Assembly: GCF_050003625.1 (NCBI RefSeq) | Contig: NC_134398.1 | Coordinates: forward strand, 76,726,003 to 76,790,002 | Direction: 5' to 3' | Source: Haematobia irritans | Taxonomy: Eukaryota > Arthropoda > Insecta > Diptera > Muscidae | Length of the DNA stretch: 64,000 nt | In this document: in pieces, positions 21,796-33,006 of the stretch | Position numbering within the stretch: the stretch's first letter is position 1 | How the letters are laid out: each line of letters begins with the position of its first letter | Position numbers and translations under genes: made by a program | The notes under the pieces: generated by a model | The model's database searches: none | Told to the model about the DNA's origin: nothing | Seen by the model: the letters and a program-made list of their open reading frames with translations, nothing else

Positions 21796-24700
21796 AGCAC
21801 GACGCAAACGGTCAAGGTCCACATCACCATCTCCATTAAACAATAGCCATAAGAAGGTGACCCCACAGTCAAGTGAGTCACCTTTAAACTAAATCGAGCT
21901 ACTTCAGCGGGGCAAGAGCTGGCTCCCACAGACGATGGCCCCACCATCTCCATAGCAATAGTTCAACAGAAAAATAACAATTTAACTATTGCGGGTGTTA
22001 TTAATGGCGACAAGCGTACTTTGACGTTGGATACTGGTGCATCAAAGTCTATCATTAGATCTGATTTAGTAAAAGGAAAAGTTACACCACTGATTGGAGT
22101 CAAGCTACGCACGGCTACAGGGGAACCCGCAACCGTATATGGAAAGGTTGCCGTAAAATTAACTATTGCTAACAAATCCGTTACTTATGATTTCATTGTG
22201 GCCGATATAGTAGACGAAGTTATAATTGGAGCGGATTTCATGATTGCTTTTGGCCTCAATCTGGATATGAAGCGTCGTGTAATGACATGGTGCGATGCCG
22301 AAATAACGGTAAACGTGGGATACGACGAGAATACACCTGTCAGACGTTTGACAACGAGCCAGTCAGAGTCTATACCACCGAATGCCGAAGCAATTATATG
22401 GGTTTCTATGAATGGAGATTGTGAAGTCGGCCAATTGTGGGTTGTTGAACCAGCAGAAAACAAAAGCAACAACATCTTGATAGCAAATGCCCTGGTAACA
22501 ACGAACGAAGAGAGACTAATACCAGTTCGTGTCTTGAACTTGTCTGACAATCATGAGCAAATTGTAAAATTTTCTGACATTGGCAAATGTACACCAGCCG
22601 AGGCAATAGTCAATTTGCCTCGCCGTCAGAGAGAAATAAAGCCAAGCAATTGTTGTGGAAAAACGCCTCTGCTTTTGCTTCTGAAAAGGGAAATCAAGGA
22701 AGAACATCTGTAGTGAAACATAAAACCGCAGAAGAAAGGCCCATAAAACAGGCACCACGAAGTGTTCCCCTGGCAAAAAGAGACGAAGTTCAAAAGCTCA
22801 TAAAGGAAATGGCGGAGAGTGGAGTGATCGAGCCATCATCAAGTCCTTGGTGTTCCCCAGTTGTGCTGGTCAAAAAGAAAGATGGAAGTACCCGATTCTG
22901 CGTTGACTACAGAAAACTGAATGATGTCACCAAAAAGGACAGTTATCCGCTTACACGCATTGATGACACGTTGGACACACTAGCCGGAACAACATGGTTT
23001 TCTACGCTTGATTTGCAGAGTGGATATTGGCAAGTAGAGATCGCCGAGAAAGACAAGGAAAAGACGGCTTTTGGCGTTAATGGCGGTCTCTGGCAATTCA
23101 ATGTAATGCCGTTCGGGCTCTGCAACGCTCCGGCTACCTTCGAAAGATTGATGGAGCGGGTACTGAAGGGGTTGCACTGGAAGTCGTGCTTGATATACTT
23201 GGACGACATCATAGTGATGGGCAAAACATTTGACGAGCACCTTAAGAACTTGAAAGACGTTATCCAGCAATTGTCAGCCGCTGGTCTACGCCTTAACGCA
23301 AAGAAATGCTCCCTTTTCCAGCGGGAAGTTAAATACCTGGGTCATCATGTGACTGCAGAGGGCATATCCACCGATGAAGACAAAATCCAAGCTGTCAGAG
23401 ATTGGCCACGACCCCGAAATCTCCACGAATTAAGTAGTTTTCTTGGGTTATGTACATATTACCGACGATTCGTCCCAAACTTCGCCAGCATCGCCGCTAG
23501 TCTCCATAAATTGACGCAAAAAGGTCAGAAGTTCCAGTGGAGTGACGAACAGGAGGATTCATTCCAACATTTAAAAGAACTTTTATGTTCAGCTCCTGTT
23601 CTAGCGTATCCTATTCCGGGCGAAAAATTTGTTTTGGATACAGATGCTAGCGCGCATGGTATTGGAGGTGTGCTATCCCAACAGATAGACGGCAAGGAGA
23701 AGGTCATCGGATATTTCAGCCGAACGTTGTCCAAGCCCGAAAAGAACTACTGTGTAACGCGACGGGAGCTGCTAGCCGTCATAGAGAGTGTAAAACATTA
23801 TCATAAATATTTGTATGGACAACACTTCTTGCTCAGGACTGATCACTCAGCTCTACGATGGTTGCTCCAATTCAAGAATCCGTAAGCTCAACTGGCACGT
23901 TGGATCGAGAGGCTCCAAAGCTATGATTTCTGTATCGAGCATAGAAAAGGTGGAAAACACGGTAACGCTGACGCTTTGTCACGTCGACCTTGCAGTATAG
24001 AATGCAAGCACTGCTCGAAAGCTGAACATAAGGAGGAGATTGTTGATATTCGGCTGTTACACATCGAATCTGGAGTGGACTGGCCAACAGAACAGCGTAA
24101 AGATCCCATTTTGAACAAAATTATTTCGGCAAAGGAAGAGAACAAGAAGCCCAGTAAGAAAGACATCGCAGCCGAAAGTCCACTTATGAAATCATACTGG
24201 GCTCAATGGGATAGTTTAGTTCTAGTAAATGGATCCCTGCAACGTAAATGGGAAAGCGAAGATGGCAAGAGCAGCCGAAATTTGATCATCGTTCCAGATT
24301 CCAAAATAAGAGACGTTTTGGCGGAGTTCCATAATGGTCCCAGTGGAGGTCATCTGGGAATAACCAAAACCGCCGATAAAGTGAAGCAACATTCTACTGG
24401 GTTGGATGCCAGAAATCAATTGCTGAATGGGTAGCAAATTGCGAGAAGTGCATGAAGGCGAAAGGTCCAATAAGGAAAAGTCGAGGTCCTATGCAAGAAT
24501 ATAGACCAGGAGCCCCGTTTGAAAGAATAGCAATGGACGTGGCAGGCCCTTTCCCAGTAAGTGATTCTGGAAACCGTTATGTCCTTGTGGTCATGGATTA
24601 CTTCAGCAAATGGCCGGAGGTGTATGCAATTCCAAACCAAGAGGCAAAAACGATTGTGGATGCTGTCAACAAAAACTGGATATGTCGCTACGGTGTGCCG

Positions 24701-25390
24701 TCCGAGATTCACTCAGACCAGGGAAGAAATTTTGAATCGGCCATATTCAAAGAGATGTGTGAATCCCTTGGTATCAAGAAAACGAGGACTACACCATTAC
24801 ATCCACAATCCGATGGCATGGTAGAAAGGTTTAATCGCACTCTGGAGGAACATCTTCGAAAAGTAGTGGACAACGGCCAGAGGGACTGGGACGAGCATAT
24901 ACCAAAGTTTTTGCTGTCGTATAGATCTGCCATTCATGATTCCACCTCCCGAACACCGGCCAATGTTCTATTCGGAACTGAGTTGAAGTTGCCTGGAGAT
25001 CTGATATTCGGCGCTAAACCTAATGAGCTCGCCATGGGAGAAAACAGAAACGACATCCCAAACACTTTCGGTGAAGTTCACGAATCAGTGCGCAACAAAA
25101 TAAAAATGGTCAGCAACAGAATGAAGGCGAGATACGATCGTGCTGTAAATACTGAGGGCTTCCAAGAAGAAGAATTGGTTCTGCTATTTAACCCACAACG
25201 AAAGAAAGGATTGTGTGCTAAACTGCAAACACAGTGGGAAGGCCCATACAAAGTCATCAAGAAGATCAATGATGTTGTATACCGGATTCAGAAGGACGAC
25301 AGCCCTAGATCAAAGATGAAAGTTGTACATCTGGAACGATTGGCTCCTTACGGAACAGGTTCTGTGCCTGTTCGGGACGAACAGGCTTAA
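21796..25390 (+). pseudogene. LTR-4 pol (PR-RT-RNase H-IN), broken
   Basis: Domains in order: protease (LDTGASKSII, about 22024); RT (WCSPVVLVKKKDGSTRFCVDY, catalytic YLDD about 23200); RNase H (LDTDASAHGIGGVLSQ, RRELLAVIESVKHY, TDHSALRWLL); the H2C2 finger starting FHNGPSGGHLGI; and an integrase with MDVAGPF, SDQGRNFES and DGMVERFN, intact to TAA 25388-25390. Lesions: a stop shortly after the nucleocapsid linker (about 21888), a frameshift near 22630, TAA at 23883-23885 in RNase H and a frameshift near 24400 in the finger. The Asp-Asp-Glu residues of integrase are preserved. Purine-rich AAGCGGGAGGCAG (25389-25401) is the polypurine tract. Confidence 0.92.
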
Positions 25391-25401
25391 GCGGGAGGCA
25401 G

Positions 25402-26004
25402 TGTTACGAATTTGATAATTATAGATATAAGTTTATTTAAATTAGTTTCCGTTAATTTAAAATTTCAAATTGTAACGATAAAATTTCGCTATCACTTGTT
25501 GGAATCATCTATTCATTTTCTAGTATTTTCCTGAATTTCTTTTATGTTCTTTTGTTTGCTTACCGAAATGTTAGTTCTTACTCTCTCATAGAATAGCAAC
25601 CCCTTTGCTTTGTTATTCTGCATTCTCATTTCATCTCATTGTCTATTGTCATTGTTGTTGTAGTAATGCGAGCATATATCTATGTGAGTGTGTATGTGTT
25701 TGGCAGCCACCAGACGAATAACTTAATGGTCGTAGATCCTTCTAGCATTGTCTAAGAATGTTCTGGCGTTGCCAGAATATTGTAGTGCTACCAGAATGTT
25801 CTCGTATTGCCACACCGTCATATATAAAAGCGCTCGCATGCTGCTAACGAGTCAGTCTTAATTAAAGCGTCAAACGAATAACTTCAGTGTGAACGAATTG
25901 TAAAGTGTGAAGTCATAGTAAATAAATTGTAGATTGTCGTTATTTAAAAGAACTGTGTTTTAATTGTCGGGTAATTAAAAACGCCTAAATATAAAAACGT
26001 AACA
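25402..26004 (+). repeat. LTR-4 3' LTR (603 bp)
   Basis: Partner of 19501-20103, with four substitutions seen by eye (near 25674, 25719, 25738 and 25809). It keeps the paired AGAATGTTCT motifs and the TATA box. GTAT follows at 26005-26008. Confidence 0.96.
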
Positions 26005-26008
26005 GTAT

Positions 26009-26788
26009 ATTATTGTGCTAGTCGATGGATTTACCAAATTTGTTTTCCTTAGACCGGTCCAAAGTACAAAAGTTGATCCATTTATAAAATTTTTAAATGA
26101 ATTCATGGGTATATTTGGTACACCACGAAGAATTGTTTGTAACAGAGCAAGTACTTTCACTAGTCACAAATTTAAAAATTTCTCACATAAGTACGGAATA
26201 AAAGTTGTACATAATGCTACTGCAACGCCCAGAGCAAATGGGCAAGCAGAAAGATATAACAGAAGGATACTGTCGGCACTGAGTTCTTCTACTACTGACG
26301 AGATGTAATGGGATGAGTGTATTACTGATATTCAGTGGGGTTTAAATTCAACTGTTAACAAGGCAACTGGAAAGACACCTAACGAGCTTTTATTTGGATA
26401 TCTTCCAAGAGGAAAACATGATTCCTTTCAAAGTGGCGAAATTTCCAATGGGGAATTACATGATGTTTCTTTACATAGGAATGAGGCAAAAGCAGCCATT
26501 GAAAGAAGCCAGAACTATCAAAAATATAAATATGACCAAAAGAAAAAGAAATGCAAAGGGTTTAAGTCCGGGCAGCTAGTGTTGATTAGGAACACAAAAG
26601 CCACGGGAGGGAAACGTAAGTTGAGTCCCAAATACTCTGGGCCATATCAGATTTACAAATATTTAGGTAACGACAGATATATTATAAAAGATATGCCTGG
26701 ATCTAAAAGATCCCGCAAACCATACGTAGGTGTCGCATCCGCAGATAAAATGAAGCTATTTGAATGTGATGATCACAACTCTGAATAA
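26009..26788 (+). pseudogene. LTR-3 integrase core and C-terminus
   Basis: Completes LTR-3 integrase after LTR-4. The block that normally carries the second catalytic Asp reads VCNRASTF, so Asp is replaced by Asn. The Glu block GQAERYN is intact. A TAA at 26306-26308 interrupts the frame, which then continues to 26788 through the C-terminal domain (GQLVLIRNTKATGG, LSPKYSGPYQIYKYL). The region up to 26870 should contain the polypurine tract before the 3' LTR. Confidence 0.88.
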
Positions 26789-26870
26789 ACTAATCCTTAT
26801 TATGTACAAACTAATCGCATTTGTTTTTCAGATTCCTCACGAGGACGTTAGTAGTGGAGCGTGGCCGAGT

Positions 26871-27034
26871 TGTAAGCACTGCTGAAAAATAAACTTTGGA
26901 GACTAAAGAATTCAAATTTGAAATGAAAAATAGAAAAGGAACCCTTTTGAAATATGTATGGGATAGAGAAAATGAAAATTTAATTTGTGTTAAGAAATTG
27001 AAAATAAAAGATCGTTTCTTTGAAAAGTCTTATA
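26871..27034 (+). repeat. LTR-3 3' LTR (164 bp)
   Basis: Partner of 15769-15932; two substitutions near 26972-26976 by eye. It is followed by CCCCC (27035-27039) and then 19 bases of LTR-2 (27040-27058) before the LTR-2 3' LTR, so LTR-3 landed just upstream of that LTR. Confidence 0.95.
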
Positions 27035-27058
27035 CCCCCTAGCTACTACAGCGAGAAT

Positions 27059-27551
27059 TGTTATGACCATTAGTCATCGTGAAGCCACTTCTATTATAAC
27101 TCCCTTATCCCTTTTTAAGATCAATCGATATGGCATCACCATAAAGGGAAAGGGCAAAATGTCATTGTTGTTTACCTTTGTATTATTATTCTTTTTTCTG
27201 AATTACACAAACGCAACCTCATTGAAAATTTACAGTACAATGTATAGCATGTAGCATATACCATCAGCGTTTATTAGAACAAGACAAATATAGTTCTAAG
27301 AATTTAATGTATAACAAAGAGAAAATAATCATATGGTTTTGTAAACCTTTCGTTTGTCAAAAAGTCTCAATAAAGCAAAACTGAAACTGAACTGAAACTT
27401 TTTTCTGATATACATACGATCGCATCAAGAAGTCACCTTTTGTAAATCATCCTAATTAGAATTGTTTTGCTGTTAATAAATATTACAGTATTAGTGTAAA
27501 GGCGTGCATTTTCAATTATCGTTCATTGGGAACCTTTTCAACGACACAACA
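27059..27551 (+). repeat. LTR-2 3' LTR with insertion
   Basis: Same sequence as 7453-7738 by eye, interrupted by a 196-bp insert plus an 11-bp duplication. It is followed by GAGAG, matching the bases before the 5' LTR and closing the 20-kb nest. Confidence 0.95.
27202..27397 (+). mobile_element. LINE-b: 5'-truncated LINE tail in LTR-2 3' LTR
   Basis: The insert is flanked by CTTTTTTCTGA (27191-27201 and 27398-27408). It ends with AATAAAGCAAAACTGAAACTGAACTGAAA, a polyadenylation-like signal followed by ACTGAA repeats, as expected for the last about 200 bp of a LINE copied by target-primed reverse transcription. It carries no coding sequence, so the family is unknown. Confidence 0.8.
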
Positions 27552-27836
27552 GAGAGACAACGAAATACATCAACATAGTGAGGTTAAAAGTCCAACATGA
27601 AGGAATATGTAAAACGTAAATTTTCATGATTGTTCGTTATATTTGGTTTATGAATAAATATTTACGGAATAACATTCGAAAACAATTTTTTTATTTGTGT
27701 TGCATACCCAAGTATGTTTATAGCATTTTGCTGCAAGTAAAAAACAAATCCTGGAAATATATATGCTTGAAGCAGAATCCATTTGGGGGTCTAGGTTATA
27801 GAAGCGTTTTTTTTTTCGTCAGCTATTATAACATCA

Positions 27837-28430
27837 TTATATAATAGGGTTGTGCAGCATATTGTTGTTGTTGCTTTGTATGACACATTTTGGAGTAGTG
27901 CCCTCTCTTTTTGCATGTGTGACGTATAGCGTTTTCGGCTGGGCATTTATTTCTGTGTGTTTATCCACATTTCTGACATTTATACCCTTTTGAGTCATAT
28001 CGCTGTCCATATAATGCAATTAAACTAAAATCATTTTCTAATTAATTAGCATTTTCACGTGCAGTATCTATGTTTTTGGCAAATTTTTGTGACTTTTGCG
28101 ACATACATTTACGACGGTATAATACGTATGAGGAAAAGTCGTAAATCTAATGTAGAAACCCCTTTTTTAGATCGCATTCGCAACTTCAAACTATTATATA
28201 AGTCTATTGTCTCCTATTTTTTGTTAAATTTATGAACATTCCTGGAAACTAAAACTTCTTCGAACGTACCATCATCTTGGATATCATCGAATTCGCTACC
28301 CATCCGACGCGACTGAAGTATTTTGAATTGAATTTTAAATTGCGTAATCCAATTTCTCCACTCTGCTACCATGTTTGGTGCTTTGAGGTTAAGTTTTTGT
28401 ATAGCACTCAATGCCTCTTGTAACATTTTG
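27837..28430 (-). pseudogene. Retrotransposon gag remnant
   Basis: Minus-strand pieces of a Ty3/gypsy Gag. At 28214-28426 a frame contains KLNLKAPNMVAEWRNWITQFKI, a typical N-terminal Gag block. At 27850-28000, in another frame, KCQKCG... and CKKRGHYSKMC form zinc-knuckle-like clusters. No pol, LTR or flanking duplication is seen nearby. Frames are broken and some of the block in between is AT-rich and uninformative. Confidence 0.6.
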
Positions 28431-28510
28431 TAAACCAGCTTATTGTTGTTTTTACTCTTTTTTTGTTTCGTTTTTCACCAAAGACTTTGACGATAATCTT
28501 TTTTCACCTT

Positions 28511-28700
28511 AAGGCATAGTACCTGCCTTTTCGGTTTTCGAGTTGAAAATTACTTGCATTTCGCGATTACTTTTTTAAAACAATCAAAATTATAAAAGAA
28601 AACAAATATGCCTATCAATTGAGTTAAATTATCTGATTTTAATCGAACTATTTTAATTTCGCGGAACAACGCGAAAAGCGAAAAGACAGAAAAAGGAAAG
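28511..28700. repeat. Possible MITE remnant with CGCGAAAAGCG-type ends
   Basis: CTTTTCGG..GAGTTGAAAAT...TTTCGCGATTACTTTTTTAAAACA at the left resembles the repeat unit at 39.77-39.90 kb, and the right part (about 28655-28690) holds inverted GCGGAACAACGCGAAAAGCG. This suggests a small element with inverted ends, but boundaries are not clear. Confidence 0.35.
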
Positions 28701-28740
28701 TTTATTTATTAAACCAACCACAACAAGGCAACACTACTAA

Positions 28741-29100
28741 CATGAGGTTAGGTTAGGTTCATATAGAGGAGTTCCCCCCAGGAACTCCTGGACATGAGGA
28801 GAAATATCCTCTTATCGACGAAGTGAATGTAGATAACGGACTATGAATTGCTAGTTTAACCCCCAGCATTGTACCACAAAAAAATCTCAATGCAGTAAAG
28901 AATATTGAACATTGCCAAAGCATGTAGCATGTAGTCTCTTTTTTGTACAAATGGCGTTTTCCACTCTCGAGGGAACTTAGAGGTCATGATAATGGTGTTG
29001 ACCAAAAGAATGATCACAGATGACATCCTCAATAGTAACGCAGTTCAATGAAAGTCCCTCTTCACCTAGTGAAGAAGTTAAAAACGTATCCCCCAACATT
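28741..29100. repeat. Unclassified repeat beginning with GGTTAGGTTAGGTT
   Basis: The stretch opens with a (GGTTA)n piece like the tail of the SINE at 21.4 kb, followed by about 350 bp without a convincing reading frame. The region contains a short GC-rich mirror (GGAGTTCCCCCCAGGAACTCC). It is plausibly a minus-strand SINE of a different body, but no box A or B is obvious. Confidence 0.3.
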
Positions 29101-29189
29101 TCATTTGTTACTTACATATCCCTCATTCAAGTAATCAACCCCCAGATGTCGCTGCTTTGGCGAACGCAAACATATAAAGATTAGAGCGT

Positions 29190-30985
29190 CAGCGTTGCCA
29201 CTAGGAAATTTTATTTTGGACCAACATTTTTCCAAAATCGGACCATAATTCCCTCCAGCGGACCAAATTTCCGTTTTCGAAGAAAAATGCTTTAAAAAGT
29301 ATTTTATTGTTGTACATAGTGCTTTTATTAAAAATGTAAAGTAAATCAGAAAAGACTGATATGATTTAGCGGTTGACATCAAAATGTCGACTTTTCAACA
29401 TATTGTTTTAAATTTGAAAAAATTGACTTTTTGAAAAAGTCGAATTCTAAGGTCAATTTTAGTTGACATCAACGTGAAATTTTCATTAAATTTTCTTCGA
29501 TTGAAATGGTATCCAAACTGCAAAAAGCATTCACGGCTTCAAAGATTTTGTCTTTACGCTAATGATTTTGGTATTGATTTCGAACCAAAGAAGCAGAGAA
29601 TTGAAGTGAGGACAAATTTACGTCACAATTCTCTTTTAAATTTGATTTTTGCGTACTTGATTCTAGGAAACACTTCATTGAAAAGTTTATATACTATTGG
29701 ACAAGGAAAAAAACTTTATTTCAGAGATATACGTATGCATCGTTGCCGGTTTGGTCCGATCGGACCAAAATTGGTCCAAAAGATTTCTAATTTTTAAATT
29801 TGGTCCGATGGTCGGACCAAACGGAATTTGGTTAATTTTCATAAATTTGGTCAAATTTATAAATTTTTTCCAGTGTTTAAAATTTCTATCACATATTTAA
29901 TAGTATACGAGTATGTGCACTGAGAAAGATATTATCGTGAGGCCAAAGATTTCATGTGCTTATAATACGAATGCGAATTTTGCTTAGCATAGAATAACAT
30001 ACGTATATCGCTGAAATAAAGTTTTTTTTTCCTTGTCCAATAGTATATAAACTTTTAGTATATAAACTTTTCGATGAAGTGTTTCGTAGAATCAAGTACG
30101 CAAGAATCAAATTTAAAAGAGAATTGTGACGTAAATTTGTCCTCACTTCAATTCTCTGCTTCTTTGGCTCGAAATCAATACCAAAATCATTAGCGTAAAG
30201 ACAAAATCTTTGGAGCCGTGAATGCTTTTTGCAGTTTGGATACCATTTCAATCGAAGAAATTTAATGAAAATTTCGCGTTGATGTCAACTAGAATCAAGT
30301 ACGCAAGAATCAAATTTAAAAGAGAATTGTGACGTATATTTGTCCTCACTTCAATTCTCTGCTTCTTTGGCTCGAAATCAATACCAAAATCATTAGCGTA
30401 AAGACAAAATCTTTGGAGCCGTGAATGCTTTTTGCAGTTTGGATACCATTTCAATCGAAGAAATTTAATGAAAATTTCGCGTTGATGTCAACTAAAATTG
30501 ACCTTAGAATTCAACTTTTTCAAAAAGTAAATTTTTTCAAATTTAAAACAAAATATTGAAAAGTCGACATTTTGATGTCAACCGCTAAATCATATCAGTC
30601 TTTTCTGATTTACTTTACATTTTTAATAAAAGCACTATGTACAACAATAAAATACTTTTTAAAGCATTTTTCTTCGAAAACGGAAATTTGGTCCGCTGGA
30701 GGGAATTTCCTAGTGGCAACGCTGTACGTATGTTATTCTATGCTAATTCGCATCGTATTATAAGCACATGAAATCTTTGGCCTCACGACAATATCTTTCT
30801 CAGTGCACATACTCGTATACTATTAAATATGTGATAGAAATTTTAAACACTGGAAAAAATTTATAAATTTGACCAAATTTATGAAAATTAACCAAATTCC
30901 GTTTGGTCCGACCATCGGACCAAATTTAAAAATTAGAAATCTTTTGGACCAATTTTGGTCCGATCGGACCAAAACGGCAACGCTG
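29190..30985. mobile_element. hAT-like composite palindromic element, CAGCGTTGCC ends
   Basis: Starts CAGCGTTGCC and ends GGCAACGCTG. The flanking octamers TAGAGCGT (29182-29189) and TAGGGCAT (30986-30993) agree at six of eight positions, fitting the 8-bp duplication of hAT elements. Inside are large inverted segments: a block at about 29470-29740 recurs inverted at 29970-30250 and again at 30285-30480, and the left 230 bp recur inverted at about 30490-30724. GGACCAAA/TTTGGTCC motifs cluster near both ends and in the middle. An internal GGCAACGCTG (30715-30724) suggests one element grew inside another. No transposase frame. Confidence 0.6.
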
Positions 30986-31159
30986 TAGGGCATTGCATGA
31001 GAACATTCATTCATTCATTGCGCACACAACTGAACTCGAGAAGACTGAATCATCTTCGTAGATCGAATGAATAGAATGAGAACACTGGCTTGATCGAATC
31101 GGTTCGAATGAATGTAAATGTATGAATGAGACATGCTTTGTATCAAACCCAATAAATCA
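30986..31159. other. Short region rich in GAATGA/ATTCATTC
   Basis: Between the two hAT-like elements, ATTCATTCATTCATT (31003-31019) and scattered GAATGAAT-type words make a simple-sequence-like stretch. No gene or terminal repeat is recognised. Confidence 0.4.
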
Positions 31160-31439
31160 GTATCGAGCAGGGATGGAAAATACACTTTTTAAGAAAGTAC
31201 AAAAAAGGTAATTTTTTTGAGCGAAAAAGTACTGTTCACCAAAATCAACAAAAATTCCATTGGAAGATTATTGACAAGAGCTCCCTTAGACTCAATTTTA
31301 AAGAAAATATATTAAATTTTGTTGAGTTAACCCAAATTTAAAAAATTTTTTGTTTTAGTTTTATATCCGCCTACAAAGACTACCGTAGCATTGTAATCAC
31401 GGTCGCTACAGTTGGTAGAATTCTACTATTTGTTAGATT

Positions 31440-32245
31440 GGTGAAATTTTATTTCTATAGAAATACAATTTTGAGAAATTTTTTTATAGAAATAAAATTT
31501 TGACAAAATTTTCTCTAGAAATAAAATTTTGACAAAATTTTCTATAGAAATAAAATTTTGATAAAATTTTCTATAGAAATAAAATTTTGACAAAATTTTC
31601 TATAGAAATAATATTTGACAAATTTTCTATAGAAATAAAATTTTGACAAAATTTTCTATAGAAATATAATTTTGATAAAATTTTCTATAGAAATAAAATT
31701 TTGACAAAATTTTCTATAGAAATAATATTTTGACAAAATTTTCTATAGAAATAAAATTTTGACAAAAATTTTGACAAAATTTTGTACCCAAATAAAATTT
31801 TGAAAAAAATTCTATAGATATAAAATTTTGACAAAAATTCGATAGATATAAAATGTAGACAAAATTTTCAATAAAAATAAAGTTTTGACAAAATCTTCTA
31901 TAAAAAAAAATTTGACAAAATATTCAATAAAAATAAAATTTTGACAAAAAAAAATTCTATAAAAATAAAATTTTGATAAAATGTGCTATAGAAATAAAAT
32001 CTTGACAAAATTTTCTAAAGAAATAAAATTTTGACAAAATCTTCTATTAAAAATTTTTTTGACAAAGTATTCAATAATAATAAAATTTTGACAAACAAAT
32101 TTCTATAAAAATAAAATTTTCTAAAGAAATAAAATATTGACAAAATTTTCCACAGAAATAAATTTTGACAAAATTTTCGATAGATATAAAATTTTGACAA
32201 AATTTTCTGTAGAAATAAAATTTTGATAAAACTTTCTGAAGAAAT
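31440..32245. repeat. 29-bp tandem array, about 25 units
   Basis: Units contain AAATAAAATTTTGACAAA followed by ATTTTCTATAG, repeating about every 29 bp and becoming irregular after about 31760. Each unit contains the small palindromes AAAATTTT and CTATAG. It lies wholly inside the hAT-like element. The open frames within it, on either strand, are artefacts of the repeat. Confidence 0.9.
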
Positions 32246-32264
32246 ATATTTTTTGTTTTGTTTT

Positions 32265-32508
32265 GATTTTGTTGGTTTTGTTCTTTAAGCATTGTTGTTG
32301 TTTTTTGATTTCAGCTTAAAACCATGCATTGACTAAACTAAAAGTGTAGCTTAACCAACAGAGGAAAAGAATGTTTGTCAAATTTATTTGGGCAAATTTA
32401 TTTGCAGTCTATAGGGCTTTGTCCAAATAAATTTGACAAACATTATTTTCCTCTGTTGGTTAAGCTACACTTGTAGTTTTGTCAATGCATGATTTTAAGC
32501 TGAAATCA
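32265..32508. repeat. Palindromic repeat, short copy
   Basis: Left arm 32311-32395 (TCAGCTTAAAACCATGCATT...) and right arm about 32418-32503 are near reverse complements with a 20-bp spacer. The unit before the left arm, GTTGGTTTTGTTCTTTAA, also precedes the longer copy at 35.3 kb. Compared with that copy the middle of the stem is deleted. Confidence 0.8.
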
Positions 32509-33006
32509 AAGAAATATATTTTTGGAAAATAATATTTTTTGGTAGTATTTGATAAGATTTTCTCCAAGTGTTGGTAGATTATTTTTGTCTCAAGTTTCGA
32601 CAGTGACTGTAATGGTTTGCATTATTTTAGTATGCGATCGATAACTTCTTATCTAGAAAGTGTTCGTGTGGAAGCGTAATATAGAATCACATACTTTTTT
32701 CTACTAAAACATTCTTCAAATTCAATAAATATTGTTCTATGGCGTTTAGAAAATCGAGATTTTCTTCCCGCATGAACTTGCCTGTTTTGCCAAATTTGTA
32801 AGAGACTATTAGCAAATAAGTTTGTTAGACTTTCTCAAAATATTAAAATATTTTGTCAAAACTATTGTACCATAAATCTGATATCGGCTCAAAAATGTCT
32901 ACACAAAAGGTACTAAATCATTCGCGGGGGTACTACGGTACTGATGAGGGTGAAAAAGTATTGAAAATAGTACTATAGTACTGCATTTTCCATTCCTGAT
33001 ATCGAG

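Larger units (their letters stand above)
31168..32998. mobile_element. hAT-like non-autonomous element, CAGGGATGGAAAA ends
   Basis: Left end CAGGGATGGAAAATAC and right end GCATTTTCCATTCCTG are inverted repeats with one mismatch over the first 13 bases. Octamers GTATCGAG (31160-31167) and ATATCGAG (32999-33006) match at seven of eight positions, an 8-bp duplication typical of hAT. AGTAC/GTACT words cluster just inside both ends. The 1.8-kb interior carries the 29-bp tandem array and a copy of the palindromic repeat; there is no transposase. Confidence 0.7.

Noticed and set aside
29474..30454. Similar frame of 68-107 residues in three copies, looking conserved
   Set aside because: The copies are duplicated blocks of one palindromic element with high nucleotide identity, so frame conservation carries no information; there is no motif.
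31440..32245. Regular repeat array that might suggest CRISPR
   Set aside because: Units follow one another without unique spacers, lie in a eukaryotic transposon and have no cas-like genes.
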